A stretch of 40,358 nucleotides of DNA from Lysobacterales bacterium (GCA_019187485.1 JABAQR010000001.1:1-40358); one strand, 5' to 3'; counted from the first letter of the stretch, positions 1 to 9,406 are shown. The notes: generated by a model not told the origin, from the sequence alone. Numbers and translations: made by a program.

Positions 1-665
1 CGACCCTGCCGCCGCGCGCGGCGCGCGCGCTCGGCGCCTTCGCCGGCCAGATCGAGGGCTGGCGGCGCGCGGCCTCGGGCATCAAGCCGCGCGCGCTGAT
101 CGAGAAGCTGATCGCCGAAGCCGGCCTCGCCCAGCACTGGCGCGAGCAGGACAAGAACCCGGAACTCGCGCAGCGGCGCGTGCAGCAGGTGCAGGCCTTC
201 CTCGAGTGGATCGGCGACCGCCGCGAAAGCTCGCTGGCGCAACTGCTGACCGCGCTGATGCTGGAGAGCCAGGACGACGAGCCCGGCGACCGCGTGCGCC
301 TGATGACCCTGCACAGCGCCAAGGGCCTCGAGTTCCGGCACGTCTACCTGGTCGGCTGCGAGGACGGCATCCTGCCGCACGTGTCCTCGCTGGACGAGGG
401 CCGCGAGGACGAGGAGCGCCGCCTGTTCTACGTCGGCATGACCCGCGCCAAGGAGACCCTGACGCTGTCCTTCTGCCGCGTGCGCAGCCGCTACGGCCGC
501 GAGGACGTGCAGGAACCGAGCCGCTTCCTCAAGGAGCTGCCGGAGTCCGAGGTGCGCTGGGTCGGCAAGCACGAGAAGACGGTCAAGAGCGCCGAGGAGA
601 AGGCCGCCGCGGCGCGTCCGCACCTGGACGCGATCCGCGCGCTGCTGGGCGTGGGCCCGCGCTAG
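1..665 (+). CDS. rep: ATP-dependent DNA helicase Rep/UvrD family, C-terminal part
   Basis: This is the 3' end of a superfamily 1A 3'-5' DNA helicase; the reading frame is already open at base 3, so the start lies outside the window. About 220 residues are visible. They contain helicase motif V (LMTLHSAKGLEF, near base 300) and motif VI (EERRLFYVGMTRAKETL, near base 414), which together with motif IV form the 2A-domain ATP-binding face in UvrD, Rep and PcrA. The short tail after motif VI, without the long C-terminal extension of UvrD, and the wording of motifs V/VI favour Rep, which helps replication forks move through protein-bound DNA. UvrD or another UvrD-like helicase cannot be fully excluded from a fragment. 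The next gene is 380 bases downstream, so this is probably the end of its transcription unit. Confidence 0.88.
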   Translation, partial: TLPPRAARALGAFAGQIEGWRRAASGIKPRALIEKLIAEAGLAQHWREQDKNPELAQRRVQQVQAFLEWIGDRRESSLAQLLTALMLESQDDEPGDRVRLMTLHSAKGLEFRHVYLVGCEDGILPHVSSLDEGREDEERRLFYVGMTRAKETLTLSFCRVRSRYGREDVQEPSRFLKELPESEVRWVGKHEKTVKSAEEKAAAARPHLDAIRALLGVGPR

Positions 666-1045
666 CGCCAGGAACACCTGGAATCGGTCGCCTCGGAGAT
701 CTGGGGTGATTCACTGCCGCGGCAGATCCGGTGGTTGCAGAGGATGAATGATCGGCACCCCGTCGCCTGCCCCCGCGAGATCGATGCCGGGCAAGGCCGC
801 ATGCCGAAGCGCCCGAAGCGGCCGATCGCGGTACTCGAGAGGCGCTTGTAATGACGGGTTCGCGATCCGGGTGCAGCGGAATCCATCGTTTGGCGCTGCG
901 GCTGCGGAACCTGGGCGGCTGCAAGCGGTGGTCGAGCGCGGATCTTGAACGCGACTCTTTGCAGATCCATGCGGAGAGGGAGGTGGTGGCGTTCCGATAC
1001 CCCAAATGGCGACAATCGCCATTTCAGACCGGAGGGGAAGCGCGC
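666..1045. other. 380-base intergenic region, no gene recognised
   Basis: No reading frame here looks like a protein. Directly after the helicase stop is a 5-bp hairpin (668-681, CCAGG-aaca-CCTGG) without a T-tract, so at best it is a weak terminator. A perfect 12-bp palindrome CTGCCGCGGCAG sits at 714-725. The 3' end carries a strong short hairpin (1004-1024) and a Shine-Dalgarno sequence, listed separately. No clear -35/-10 pair could be assigned. Confidence 0.6.
1004..1024 (+). promoter_or_regulatory. Perfect 9-bp hairpin just before the ribosome binding site
   Basis: The arms AAATGGCGA (1004-1012) and TCGCCATTT (1016-1024) are exact reverse complements separated by CAA. The hairpin ends six bases before the GGAGGGG Shine-Dalgarno sequence (1031-1037) of the secreted protein starting at 1046. 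The position fits either a dyad operator or an mRNA hairpin that tunes ribosome access. The sequence alone does not decide which. Confidence 0.5.
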
Positions 1046-1621
1046 ATGGGCGTTGATGTGCTACGGGGATGCAAAACGGTGGCGGTGCTTGCCGTGCTGG
1101 GCGTGCCGACGTTGGCTGGCGCCGAGCCTCGGGAGCGCTCGGCGGAACCCTCCGATCCCATGGTCGAACTGCTGAAGCGAGACCACATCCAGATCGAACG
1201 GGGCATCACCTGGCGTGGCGATGCCTTGCACACCGCGTCGACCGGCAGGCACTTGGGCACCCGCGTATCGGATCGGCTTGCCTTTACATTCTCGTCGTCG
1301 GAAGCCGGTTTCGGCTTGCGGCATGAGACCATGTCTGCGGGAATCGCGGCGCGGGCTGGTCGGAAGACCTTCACGATCCCGGACGATCCGAATCCGCCGA
1401 TGCACCCGGGTCGGCCTGGCAATTCAGAAAGCACCACGATCGGCTGCGCCTCGATCTCGCAGGGGGGAGGAAGCGGCTTTGCGGACATCACGTACAACTA
1501 CGAATATCGCTACACCGAGGACACCGACGGCGATCATGAGCCGGACGCCAATGCCGACTGGGTGTTGATCGGCGTGCGGGTCGACTACCTGAACTTTCAG
1601 GATGCACAGTTCTGCCAGTAG
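1046..1621 (+). CDS. Small secreted protein of unknown function
   Basis: I do not recognise this 191-residue protein. The ATG at 1046 was chosen over an upstream in-frame ATG (851) because GGAGGGG lies at 1031-1037 and because it places a normal signal peptide at the N terminus: a short charged start, a hydrophobic core (VAVLAVLGVPTL) and an AGAE cleavage-like site near residue 26. The mature part has two Cys (in GCAS and at FCQ, the C terminus), a Gly/Pro-rich middle, and an acidic stretch near residue 165 (DTDGDHEPDAN). The DxDxDxxxD spacing of that stretch resembles calcium-binding loops. It is probably periplasmic or exported. It stands alone between the helicase and the beta-propeller gene. 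Existence of the gene is likely; function is unknown. Confidence 0.6.
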   Translation: MGVDVLRGCKTVAVLAVLGVPTLAGAEPRERSAEPSDPMVELLKRDHIQIERGITWRGDALHTASTGRHLGTRVSDRLAFTFSSSEAGFGLRHETMSAGIAARAGRKTFTIPDDPNPPMHPGRPGNSESTTIGCASISQGGGSGFADITYNYEYRYTEDTDGDHEPDANADWVLIGVRVDYLNFQDAQFCQ

Positions 1622-1808
1622 TCTCCCCGGCTCGATCTTGCATCCTTGCGGGGTCATTGCCGGAAGCTGAGGGCTGTTGCGATGGCGAGTGGGGTGGCGG
1701 CGCGCCGATCACCTCGCACGGCGGTACAAGCGTCCACTTTCGACGTGCCCGTGCGTCGCCAAGCCGCGCTATCGTCCCGGTTTCGCCCACGCCGCGCCGG
1801 GAGACGCC

Positions 1809-4778
1809 ATGCGCCATGCCTTGATCTTCGCCATCGCCGCCGCGCTGGCCTTGCCCGCACTCGCGAAGAGCACGCGCACGCCCATCGAGGCGCGCTGGAA
1901 GGCTTGGGAACAGCACCAGCAACTCGAACGCGAGAGCCCGTACGCGGGCCTGAAATGGCGCTCGATCGGCCCGACCGTGCAGGGCGGGCGCATCGTCGAT
2001 GTCGAAGTATCGCCAGCCGACCCATACACTTTCTACGTCGCCTACGCCTCCGGCGGCATCTGGAAGACGTCCAACAACGGCGTCGGTTTCACCCCGTTGT
2101 CGGATTCGCTGCCAACCATGGTCAGTGGCGACCTCGCCATTGACCCGCAGCGGCCGGATACGATCTGGCTCGGCAGCGGAGAGCCGAACTCCTCGCGTTC
2201 CACCTACTCCGGTCTCGGCCTGTTCGTCAGCCACGACGGCGGCGCCTCCTTCGCGCCGGCCGGTCTGGACGACGCCGACCGCATTGCCCGCGTGCGCGTC
2301 GACCCGAAAGACGGCCAGCGCGTGTTCGTCGCGGTGCAGGGCCCGCTGTACACGCCGGGCGGCATGCGCGGCATCTACCGCACGGTCGACGGCGGCAAGT
2401 CCTGGCAGCAGGTGCTCGCCGGCGGCGAGTGGGCCGGCGGCATCGACCTGGTGTTCGACCCGCGCGACTCGCGCACCGTGTACGCCGCGCTGTGGGAACG
2501 CTCGCGCCGGCCGTGGGAGTTCGTCGAGAGCGGCGAGGGTTCGGGCGTCTGGAAGAGCACCGACGGTGGCGACAGCTGGACGCGCCTGCCCGGCTTCCCG
2601 CAGGGCGAGCACATCGGCCGCATCGGTCTCGCCATCTCGCCGGCCAAACCCGACCGCCTGTACGCGAGCATCGACAACCAGGAGCCGCTGCCGGAGGATC
2701 TCGTCGACCTCGGCGACAGCCCGCTCTCCCCGGCCCGCCTGAAGCGCATGAGCAAGGAAGAGTTCCTGCGCCAGGACCCGGACGCGATCGAGGCGCTGGT
2801 GCGTTTCTCCGACTTCGAACCGAGCCTGGACGGCAAGCAGCTCACCGCGATGGTCAAGTCCGGCGAATTGACGATGGACCAGTTGCGCGCGGAACTGTCG
2901 GACGGCAACGCGGCGCTGTTCGACACCGACATTCGCGGCCTCGACATCTGGCGCTCGGACGATGCCGGTGGAAGTTGGACGCGCACCAACCGCGAGCCGA
3001 TCCGGGATTTCACCTACACCTACGGCTACTACTTCGGCGAGATCCGGGTGGCCCCGGACAATGCCGACCGCGTCTACGTGCTCGGCGTACCCACCGCGGT
3101 CAGCGAAGACGGCGGCGCCACCTGGAACGGCTCGATCAACGCCTCGCAGGTACATGCCGACCACCATGCCTTCGAGTTCGACCCGGCCAATCCGCGGCGC
3201 ATCCTGAACGGCAATGATGGCGGCCTCGACATCAGCTACGACGGCGGCGCCACCTGGCTCAAGCTGGACCGTCAGGCGGTCGGCCAGAGCTACGCGGTGG
3301 CGGTCGACATGGCCGAGCCCTACAACGTCTACACCGGGCTGCAGGACAACGGCACTTGGAAGGGATCCAGCCGCATCGATCTGTCCGCACCCGGCGGCTA
3401 CTGGGACGACGGCAGCGACGGCTGGAGCTTCCTCAACGGGGGCGATGGCATGCAGATCCAGGTCGATCCGCGCGACGCCAGCGTGGTCTACACCGGCTAC
3501 CAGTTCGGTTTCTACCATCGCGGCGGCAAGGACGGCGGTGAAGTTCGCCCGCGGGCGCCGCTGGCCGATCCGGCGCTGCGCTGGAACTGGAACACCCCGA
3601 TCCTGCTGTCCGGGCACAACCCGGACGTGCTCTACATGGGGGCGAACAAGCTCTACCGCTCGCTCGACCAGGGCCGCAACTGGACCGCGGTTTCCGGCGA
3701 CCTGACGCGCAGCAAGGCGCGCGGCAACGTGCCCTTCGCGACCATCACCACGTTGGCCGAATCGGGCAAGACCTTCGGCCTGCTCGCAGCGGGCACCGAC
3801 GATGGCCTGCTGTGGGTGACCGAGGATGGCGGCCAGGAATGGCGCGAGATCACCCGCGGCCTGCCGAAGGAGCGCTGGGTCAGCCGCGTGGTGCTGTCCA
3901 GTCACGCGCGGCCGCGCATGTACGCGAGCCTCAACGGCTACCGCGACGACAACATGACGCCCTACGTCTACGCCAGCGAGGATCTCGGCAGGAGCTGGGC
4001 CTCGATCACCGCGAACCTGCCGGCCGAACCGGTCAACGTGATCGCCGAAGACCCGGTCAACCCGGACGTGCTCTACGTCGGCAGCGACCGCGGCGTGTAT
4101 GTGTCGAGCGATCGCGGCCGCAGTTGGCAGGCGCTGCAGACCGGTTTGCCGAACGTGCCCGTGCACGATCTCGTCGTGCACCCGCGCGAGCGCGAGCTGG
4201 TGGCGGGCACCCACGGTCGCAGCGTCTGGATCGTCGACGTGCTGCCCATCCAGGATCTGACGAGCGCGGTGCGGGCGAAGGCCGTGCACCTGTTCCATGT
4301 GGCCGCGGTGGACGCCGAACGCGGTTGGCGCAGCGCCCCGAGTCGCTGGATGGCGCACCACGAGCAGCCGCCGAAGTCCACCTTCCACTACTGGGCCGCG
4401 CAGGCCGGCCCGGGCAAGCTGACCGTCAAGGACGCCGATGGCAATCCGGTGCGCGTGATCGACGTCGTCGCCGTGCGCGGCATCAATCGCATCGATTACG
4501 ACCTCAAGGCCGACCTGCCGCTCGGGCTCGCCGCCGAGGCCGCGCGCAACGCCAAGGCCGCAGATCAGGCGGGCGGCAAGGTCGACGGCGACGGCGCGCT
4601 CGGCAAGACGCCACTGGCGGAAGCCCGGCGCCTCGGCCACCCGCCCTACCTGACGCCGGGCGAGTACACGCTGACGCTCGAACTCGGCGGCGCGAGCGCC
4701 GAGGGCAAGCTCACGGTCAATCCCCCGAAGGCCTTCGAACCACGGATCAAACCGAAATACAAGCTGCGCGGAAAATGA
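1809..4778 (+). CDS. Exported Asp-box (BNR/VPS10-like) beta-propeller protein
   Basis: A 989-residue protein with a clear Sec signal peptide (HALIFAIAAALALPALA). The start at 1809 is preferred to an upstream frame opening at 1677 because it gives a clean signal peptide. The body contains about ten Asp-box motifs of the form S/T-x-D-x-G-x-x-W/F, for example SHDGGASF (~140), TVDGGKSW (~193), STDGGDSW (~250), SEDGGATW (~432), SYDGGATW (~475), SEDLGRSW (~721) and SSDRGRSW (~766). Such repeats mark the turns of sortilin/VPS10-type and sialidase-like propellers. The last ~150 residues form a separate, probably beta-sandwich tail. Proteins of this type are often labelled glycosyl hydrolase, but I see no catalytic residues that would justify that. 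A role in binding proteins or glycans at the cell surface, or in processing them, is inference. Single-gene unit. Confidence 0.85.
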   Translation: MRHALIFAIAAALALPALAKSTRTPIEARWKAWEQHQQLERESPYAGLKWRSIGPTVQGGRIVDVEVSPADPYTFYVAYASGGIWKTSNNGVGFTPLSDSLPTMVSGDLAIDPQRPDTIWLGSGEPNSSRSTYSGLGLFVSHDGGASFAPAGLDDADRIARVRVDPKDGQRVFVAVQGPLYTPGGMRGIYRTVDGGKSWQQVLAGGEWAGGIDLVFDPRDSRTVYAALWERSRRPWEFVESGEGSGVWKSTDGGDSWTRLPGFPQGEHIGRIGLAISPAKPDRLYASIDNQEPLPEDLVDLGDSPLSPARLKRMSKEEFLRQDPDAIEALVRFSDFEPSLDGKQLTAMVKSGELTMDQLRAELSDGNAALFDTDIRGLDIWRSDDAGGSWTRTNREPIRDFTYTYGYYFGEIRVAPDNADRVYVLGVPTAVSEDGGATWNGSINASQVHADHHAFEFDPANPRRILNGNDGGLDISYDGGATWLKLDRQAVGQSYAVAVDMAEPYNVYTGLQDNGTWKGSSRIDLSAPGGYWDDGSDGWSFLNGGDGMQIQVDPRDASVVYTGYQFGFYHRGGKDGGEVRPRAPLADPALRWNWNTPILLSGHNPDVLYMGANKLYRSLDQGRNWTAVSGDLTRSKARGNVPFATITTLAESGKTFGLLAAGTDDGLLWVTEDGGQEWREITRGLPKERWVSRVVLSSHARPRMYASLNGYRDDNMTPYVYASEDLGRSWASITANLPAEPVNVIAEDPVNPDVLYVGSDRGVYVSSDRGRSWQALQTGLPNVPVHDLVVHPRERELVAGTHGRSVWIVDVLPIQDLTSAVRAKAVHLFHVAAVDAERGWRSAPSRWMAHHEQPPKSTFHYWAAQAGPGKLTVKDADGNPVRVIDVVAVRGINRIDYDLKADLPLGLAAEAARNAKAADQAGGKVDGDGALGKTPLAEARRLGHPPYLTPGEYTLTLELGGASAEGKLTVNPPKAFEPRIKPKYKLRGK

Positions 4779-5085
4779 CGGTCGGAACAGCCCCGGCGAG
4801 TCGCTGCCCGGCGCACCGGGCTACACGGCGGAGCGCAGTGGGTCGCCGATCGCGCTGGTCGGCATCCCCGGATGCGAAGCGACGTCGTGTGCCTGGGCGG
4901 ACGGGACGGAAAGTTCGGTGTGGGACCGTGCACGCACCGCGGACGTCTGCACCGCGCCCTTGCTTCCTGGCGCTCGCAAGAAGCCGCCCGATGCATGTTG
5001 TCGAGTACCCGCAACCCGGAACCGTGCGCAGTAGTCGGCGAAGCTCCAGCCCCTCATCATGAGGCTCGACCACCAGGGGAACCGC
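4779..5085. other. 307-base intergenic region
   Basis: No protein-like frame is visible. A 6-bp stem with a four-base loop (GCCCGG-CGCA-CCGGGC, 4806-4821) starts 27 bases after the propeller gene's stop. It has no T-tract and could be a weak or Rho-assisted terminator. The 3' end holds AGGGGA, the Shine-Dalgarno of the next gene. Confidence 0.5.
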
Positions 5086-5475
5086 ATGACCTACGCCCTG
5101 ACCCCCGCCGAGTTCCGGCGCGTATCTCGCCTGCCGGGCGAGGCTCGATTGGACGAATTCATCGGTCGCGTGGCGATGCATGGCCAGGTCTGGGGCCTGC
5201 GCAGCGAATCCGGCTGGGCGGTCGTGCAGTCCGAGGGCGACGATTGCTTCCCGGTGTGGCCGCACCCGGATTTCGCCAGCGCCTGGGCGGTCGGCGAGCT
5301 CGCCGACTGCACGCCGCAGGCGATCGCGCTCGATGCCTGGCTCCAGCGCTGGATTCCCGGCATGCAGGGCGACGGCACCCTGGTGCTGGTGTTCCCGACC
5401 GACGAGGACGACGACGGCGGCGTGGTGATCGCGCCCGAGGACCTGGCCGAGGAGATGCGTGGCGCGCTCGGATGA
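5086..5475 (+). CDS. DUF2750 domain-containing protein
   Basis: A 129-residue soluble, acidic protein covering the full length of the DUF2750 family. Diagnostic stretches are VWGLRSESGWAVVQSEGDDCFPVWPHPDFA split around residues 33-62 (the VW.L....GW and FPVWPHP motifs), LDAWLQRWIPGM near residue 85, and the C-terminal GVVIAPEDLAEEM. ATG at 5086 was chosen because AGGGGA lies five bases upstream; an in-frame ATG at 5059 has no such site. The biochemical role of the family is not known to me. No signal peptide is present, so it should be cytoplasmic. It stands upstream of msrB with 148 bases between, enough for a separate promoter. Confidence 0.85.
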   Translation: MTYALTPAEFRRVSRLPGEARLDEFIGRVAMHGQVWGLRSESGWAVVQSEGDDCFPVWPHPDFASAWAVGELADCTPQAIALDAWLQRWIPGMQGDGTLVLVFPTDEDDDGGVVIAPEDLAEEMRGALG

Positions 5476-5623
5476 TCGCGAGGCGACGACCAGCCTGGCG
5501 GGTGCGCGACTCCGCGGCAACTCGGGGCGGCCATGAAAGCTTGCCGGATCGGCGCCGGTCTGCCTTGCCGTGACACCGCAAGCGCTTCAATGCGGGGCGC
5601 GGCATGATCTGGACGGACGAACG

Positions 5624-6112
5624 ATGAAACGCAGGACTTTGCTGGCGTCGGCCCTCGGGCTGAGCACAGGAGGAATCACGATGGCGATCTTCGGTCGCGA
5701 TGCGCCCGCACGCGATGGCGAGGCTTTCGAGTTTGCGCTCAGCGAGGAGCAATGGCGCGCGCGGCTGTCGCCGCAGGCCTACGCGGTGCTGCGCGAGGAA
5801 GCCACCGAGCGCGCGGGCAGCAGCCCGCTGAACCAGGAGAAGCGCGCGGGCGTGTTCCACTGCGCCGGCTGCGACCTGCCGCTGTTCGATGCGAGCACCA
5901 AGTACGAGTCCGGCACCGGCTGGCCGAGCTTCTACGCGCCCCTGCCGGGTGCCGTCGGCGAACGCGAGGACCGCGGCTGGTTCATGGTCCGCACCGAGGT
6001 CCATTGCCGCCGCTGCGGCGGGCACCTCGGCCATGTGTTCCCGGACGGGCCGAAGCCGACCGGCCTGCGCTATTGCATGAATGGTGTGGCGTTGAAGTTC
6101 GTGCCGGCGTGA
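5624..6112 (+). CDS. msrB: Peptide-methionine (R)-S-oxide reductase, exported form
   Basis: A 162-residue MsrB. It reduces the R isomer of methionine sulfoxide in proteins. Visible hallmarks are the two zinc-binding CxxC pairs (CAGC and CRRC), the substrate-site block GTGWPSFY, the GGHLGHVFPDGP motif and the catalytic cysteine in RYCMNG. Before the domain is an N-terminal extension beginning MKRRTLLASALGLSTGG. It has a twin arginine and a hydrophobic stretch and looks like a Tat (or Sec) signal, so the enzyme is predicted to act in the envelope. ATG 5624 was chosen because it starts exactly at this signal; the frame is open further upstream to 5570 without signal-like features. No MsrA is adjacent. 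A strong inverted repeat follows the stop. Confidence 0.93.
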   Translation: MKRRTLLASALGLSTGGITMAIFGRDAPARDGEAFEFALSEEQWRARLSPQAYAVLREEATERAGSSPLNQEKRAGVFHCAGCDLPLFDASTKYESGTGWPSFYAPLPGAVGEREDRGWFMVRTEVHCRRCGGHLGHVFPDGPKPTGLRYCMNGVALKFVPA

Positions 6113-6116
6113 AAGT

Positions 6117-6234
6117 CGGGGCACGGGGCACGGAAAAAGCGGGTTCGGCGAGGTCTTGACCGTCAAGGCCTCACCCGAGCGAGCATTTCCCGTGCCCCGT
6201 GCCCCGTGCCCCGTGCCCCGTGCCCCGTGCCCCG
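6117..6234. repeat. Iterated 7-mer inverted repeat (GTGCCCC word) between convergent genes
   Basis: The left arm (6117-6133) holds two copies of the word CGGGGCA; the right arm (6189-6234) holds six perfect tandem copies of CCCGTGC plus four bases. The arms are reverse complements, so a GC-rich stem can form around a ~55-base centre. It lies between msrB (ending 6112) and the oppositely oriented permease gene (stop codon 6238-6240), so it could end transcription from both sides, although no T-tract is present. Confidence 0.85.
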
Positions 6235-6237
6235 TTC

Positions 6238-7419
6238 TTACGCCTCGCGCAGCGCCACCGTGACCGGCATGCGCGCCGCGCGCAGCGCGGGCAGCAGGCC
6301 ACCCAGGAACCCGATCATCAGCGCCAGTTTGAGCCCGCTAGCGACCAGCGCCGGGCTCACCCGGAAATCGAACACCAGCTGGGTGAAGGTCTGGCCGCCC
6401 AGCGTCGACACGGTCATGCCGTTGAACAGCACATAGGCCAGGAGGGCACCGATCAGGCCGCCGGCGAGCGCGAGCAACATGGACTCGACCAGCACCGAGG
6501 CGACCACTGGCAGCGGGCCGAAGCCGATCGCGCGCAGGGTCGCGATCTCGCGGGTGCGCGTCGATACCGAGGCATACATGGTGTTGAGCGCGGCAAAAAT
6601 CGCGCCCAGGCACATGATCACCGCGACCGCGGTGCCGAGCAGGCGCACGCCCTGGCTGGTCGAGGCGGTCTGCTCGCTGAAATAGGCCTGCTGGCCCTTG
6701 ACCTCGAGGTTGACGCGCGGGTCGGCGTCCAGCGCCTCGTGCAATGGTTTTACGCCGTCCGCGGAATCCAGACCGACCAGCGCCACCGAGTAGATGTTCG
6801 GGCGGCCCCAGGCGGTCTGCGCGGTCGCGCTGTCGGTGAAGATCTCGCTGTCGAAGGCATCGCCGCTGGCGAACACCCCGACCACATCCCAGTCGGCGCC
6901 GCGCAGACGGATCTTGCGGCCGACTTCGAGACCCTCGAATTGTGCTGCCGCACCCTTGCCGACCACCACCTCCTGCAGGCCGGGCGTGAACTTGCGGCCC
7001 TCGACGAGCTTGAGATTCGGCCGCAGATCGAAGCCCGCCGCATCGATGCCGCGCAGCGTGATGTTGGCGCCGAGCGATTCGCCCTTTTTTGGCAATTCGG
7101 CGATCACGATCAGTTCACCCGAGATGATCGGCGCACCGGCGGCGTCCCTGCGGATGCCCGGACCCTGACGGATCACGTCCAGGGTATCGCGGTCCATCGA
7201 ACTGTTCAGCTCGGCCTGGGCCCCGCCGCGCAGCACCAGTGCGTTGCGCGCATCGCCGCTCGACTTCAGCGTCGCGTCGATGCCCCCGGCCATTGCGAAC
7301 AGCGCGGTGAACACACCGACCACACCGGCGATGCCGATCACGATCACCAGCGAGGCGCCGAGCCGGCCGGGGATCGTGCGCAGGTTCATCAGGACGATTT
7401 CGAGGATCTGCTTGAGCAT
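6238..7419 (-). CDS. ABC transporter permease, FtsX/MacB type (second permease)
   Basis: A 393-residue inner-membrane protein, the last gene of a four-gene exporter operon. Layout: one N-terminal membrane helix (about residues 20-45, rich in V/I/G/A), a large periplasmic domain of ~220 residues, and three C-terminal helices forming the FtsX domain. It contains the typical FtsX-domain stretch STRTREIATLRAIGFGP, the coupling region towards the ATPase. This is the topology of type VII (MacB/LolCE-like) ABC systems, which push substrates through a periplasmic partner rather than pumping across the inner membrane. The start at 7419 follows the periplasmic/membrane layout; the frame runs open into upstream repeat DNA. 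No Shine-Dalgarno is visible: a CGGGACT heptad array reaches to within four bases of the start codon. Confidence 0.88.
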   Translation of the reverse strand: MLKQILEIVLMNLRTIPGRLGASLVIVIGIAGVVGVFTALFAMAGGIDATLKSSGDARNALVLRGGAQAELNSSMDRDTLDVIRQGPGIRRDAAGAPIISGELIVIAELPKKGESLGANITLRGIDAAGFDLRPNLKLVEGRKFTPGLQEVVVGKGAAAQFEGLEVGRKIRLRGADWDVVGVFASGDAFDSEIFTDSATAQTAWGRPNIYSVALVGLDSADGVKPLHEALDADPRVNLEVKGQQAYFSEQTASTSQGVRLLGTAVAVIMCLGAIFAALNTMYASVSTRTREIATLRAIGFGPLPVVASVLVESMLLALAGGLIGALLAYVLFNGMTVSTLGGQTFTQLVFDFRVSPALVASGLKLALMIGFLGGLLPALRAARMPVTVALREA

Positions 7420-7423
7420 TTCT

Positions 7424-7500
7424 CGGGACTCGGGACTCGGGACTCGGGACTCGGGACTCGGGACTCGGGACGCCGGCTTTGCCGCCGACAACCAACAACC
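7424..7500. repeat. CGGGACT heptad array plus ACAACC words inside the ABC operon
   Basis: Six perfect tandem copies of CGGGACT and a seventh lacking its last base run from 7424 to 7471. After a short G/C-rich spacer, the ACAACCA/ACAACCC type of word seen at other loci appears at 7487-7500. The block fills the gap between the stop of the first permease gene (7506-7508) and the start codon of the second (7417-7419), leaving almost no other sequence there. Confidence 0.9.
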
Positions 7501-7505
7501 CGCTT

Positions 7506-8666
7506 TCAGCGACCCGCCAGCGCATCGACGATGCGCACGCGGCCGGCGCGCAGCGCCGGCGGCAGGCCAACGGCGAGGGCAAGGGCGAGCATCGCGACGA
7601 TCGCCTGCGCCCACACGCGCGGATCGGCGCGCATCGCGCCGAAGAACATCGGCGCGGCCCTGGCCATGCCGCCCATCATGAACTCGGCCAGCAGCATGCC
7701 GCCGAATCCGCCGATCAGGCACAGCAGCAGCGCTTCGCCGAGCACCAGCGCGGTGACCCTGGCATCGGAAAAGCCCAGGGTCTTCAGGACCGCGAGTTCC
7801 GGGATGCGCTCGCGTACCGCTTGCGCCATGGTGTTGCCGGTCAGGATCAGGATGGTGAAAAACACCGCGACCAGGATCAGCGAGACGATCAGACCGATAT
7901 CGCCGATCTGCTTGAAGAAGCCCTTGTTGAAGTCCTTCTCGGACTGGGTTTTGGTTTCATCCGGCGAATTCGCGAAGCGCGCATCGATCGCGCGGGCTAC
8001 CTCGTCGGCGCGGTTCACGTCTTCCAGCACCACCGCGTACACGCCGGCGGCGCCACGGCCGAACTGGTTGGCTTCATCGAAATAGGCGTGGTGGATGTAG
8101 ATGCCCATGGTCTGGCCTTGCCAGGACTGGTCGATCCCGTCGTAGATGCCGACGATGTCGAACTCCCAGGCCATCGCGCCATTGCGCTGGGGGAAAATGT
8201 TCGACTTCAGCGGCAGCTTGTCGCCGACCTTCCAGCCGTGCCGGTCAGCGACCAGGCGGCCGACGATCGCGCCGGTGCGGGTCCGCTCGAAGGCGCGCCA
8301 CTGCTCCTCCGGCATCACCCACTCGGGATAGGCTGCGTGCAGCCGCACCGGATCGGAGGCGAAGGTGAACACCTGGTCGTTCTCCCCGACATAGCCGCCG
8401 AACCATTGGTCGTGCGAGACGATCTTCACACCCGGAATCGACTCGATCTCGGGCAGCATCCGCATGGGCAGTGAATCGGTGAAGGACACCCGCGACTGCA
8501 CGATCAGGCGCGAGGCGCCGACGAAGTCCGCGCCGGCGCTGAAGAACACCGAGAGCGATTGCAGTAGTCCGAACAGCAGGAAGGCGCAGACCAGCGACAG
8601 CAGCGTCAGCAGCGCGCGGGTCTTCTTGCGCCACAGGCTGGCCCAGACGAATCGGAAATGGCCCAT
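7506..8666 (-). CDS. ABC transporter permease, FtsX/MacB type (first permease)
   Basis: A 386-residue inner-membrane protein with the same plan as the following gene: an N-terminal helix (TLLSLVCAFLLFGLLQSL), a ~210-residue periplasmic domain and three C-terminal helices. The FtsX-type coupling region reads RERIPELAVLKTLGFSDARV. The periplasmic domain has Trp-rich and acidic stretches and differs clearly from that of the second permease, so the pair probably forms a heterodimer, as in LolC/LolE. The start ATG at 8666 begins the natural N terminus (MGHFRFVWASLWRKKTRALL). It lies 10 bases after the stop of the ATPase gene, which suggests translational coupling. The substrate is unknown. Confidence 0.88.
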   Translation of the reverse strand: MGHFRFVWASLWRKKTRALLTLLSLVCAFLLFGLLQSLSVFFSAGADFVGASRLIVQSRVSFTDSLPMRMLPEIESIPGVKIVSHDQWFGGYVGENDQVFTFASDPVRLHAAYPEWVMPEEQWRAFERTRTGAIVGRLVADRHGWKVGDKLPLKSNIFPQRNGAMAWEFDIVGIYDGIDQSWQGQTMGIYIHHAYFDEANQFGRGAAGVYAVVLEDVNRADEVARAIDARFANSPDETKTQSEKDFNKGFFKQIGDIGLIVSLILVAVFFTILILTGNTMAQAVRERIPELAVLKTLGFSDARVTALVLGEALLLCLIGGFGGMLLAEFMMGGMARAAPMFFGAMRADPRVWAQAIVAMLALALAVGLPPALRAGRVRIVDALAGR

Positions 8667-8676
8667 GTCCGGCTCC

Positions 8677-9366
<690 letters not shown>

Positions 9367-9406
9367 GGCTCTGGACTCGTGGGCAATCGGATAGCTTTGA
9401 TAGGGG

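Noticed and set aside
1488..4640. 1050-codon open frame on the minus strand opposite the beta-propeller gene
   Set aside because: Antisense shadow of a GC-rich gene: composition is dominated by Ala, Arg, Val, Asp and His, with no signal peptide or known motif, while the plus strand encodes a clear Asp-box protein.
6117..6234. Classical intrinsic (Rho-independent) terminator
   Set aside because: A strong stem is possible but there is no T-tract on either strand after it, so it is annotated as a repeat that may help termination rather than as a terminator.
6199..8085. 628-codon open frame on the plus strand across the ABC permeases
   Set aside because: Starts in the heptad array (MPRAPCPVPRAP-like translation) and is antisense to two well-supported permease genes.
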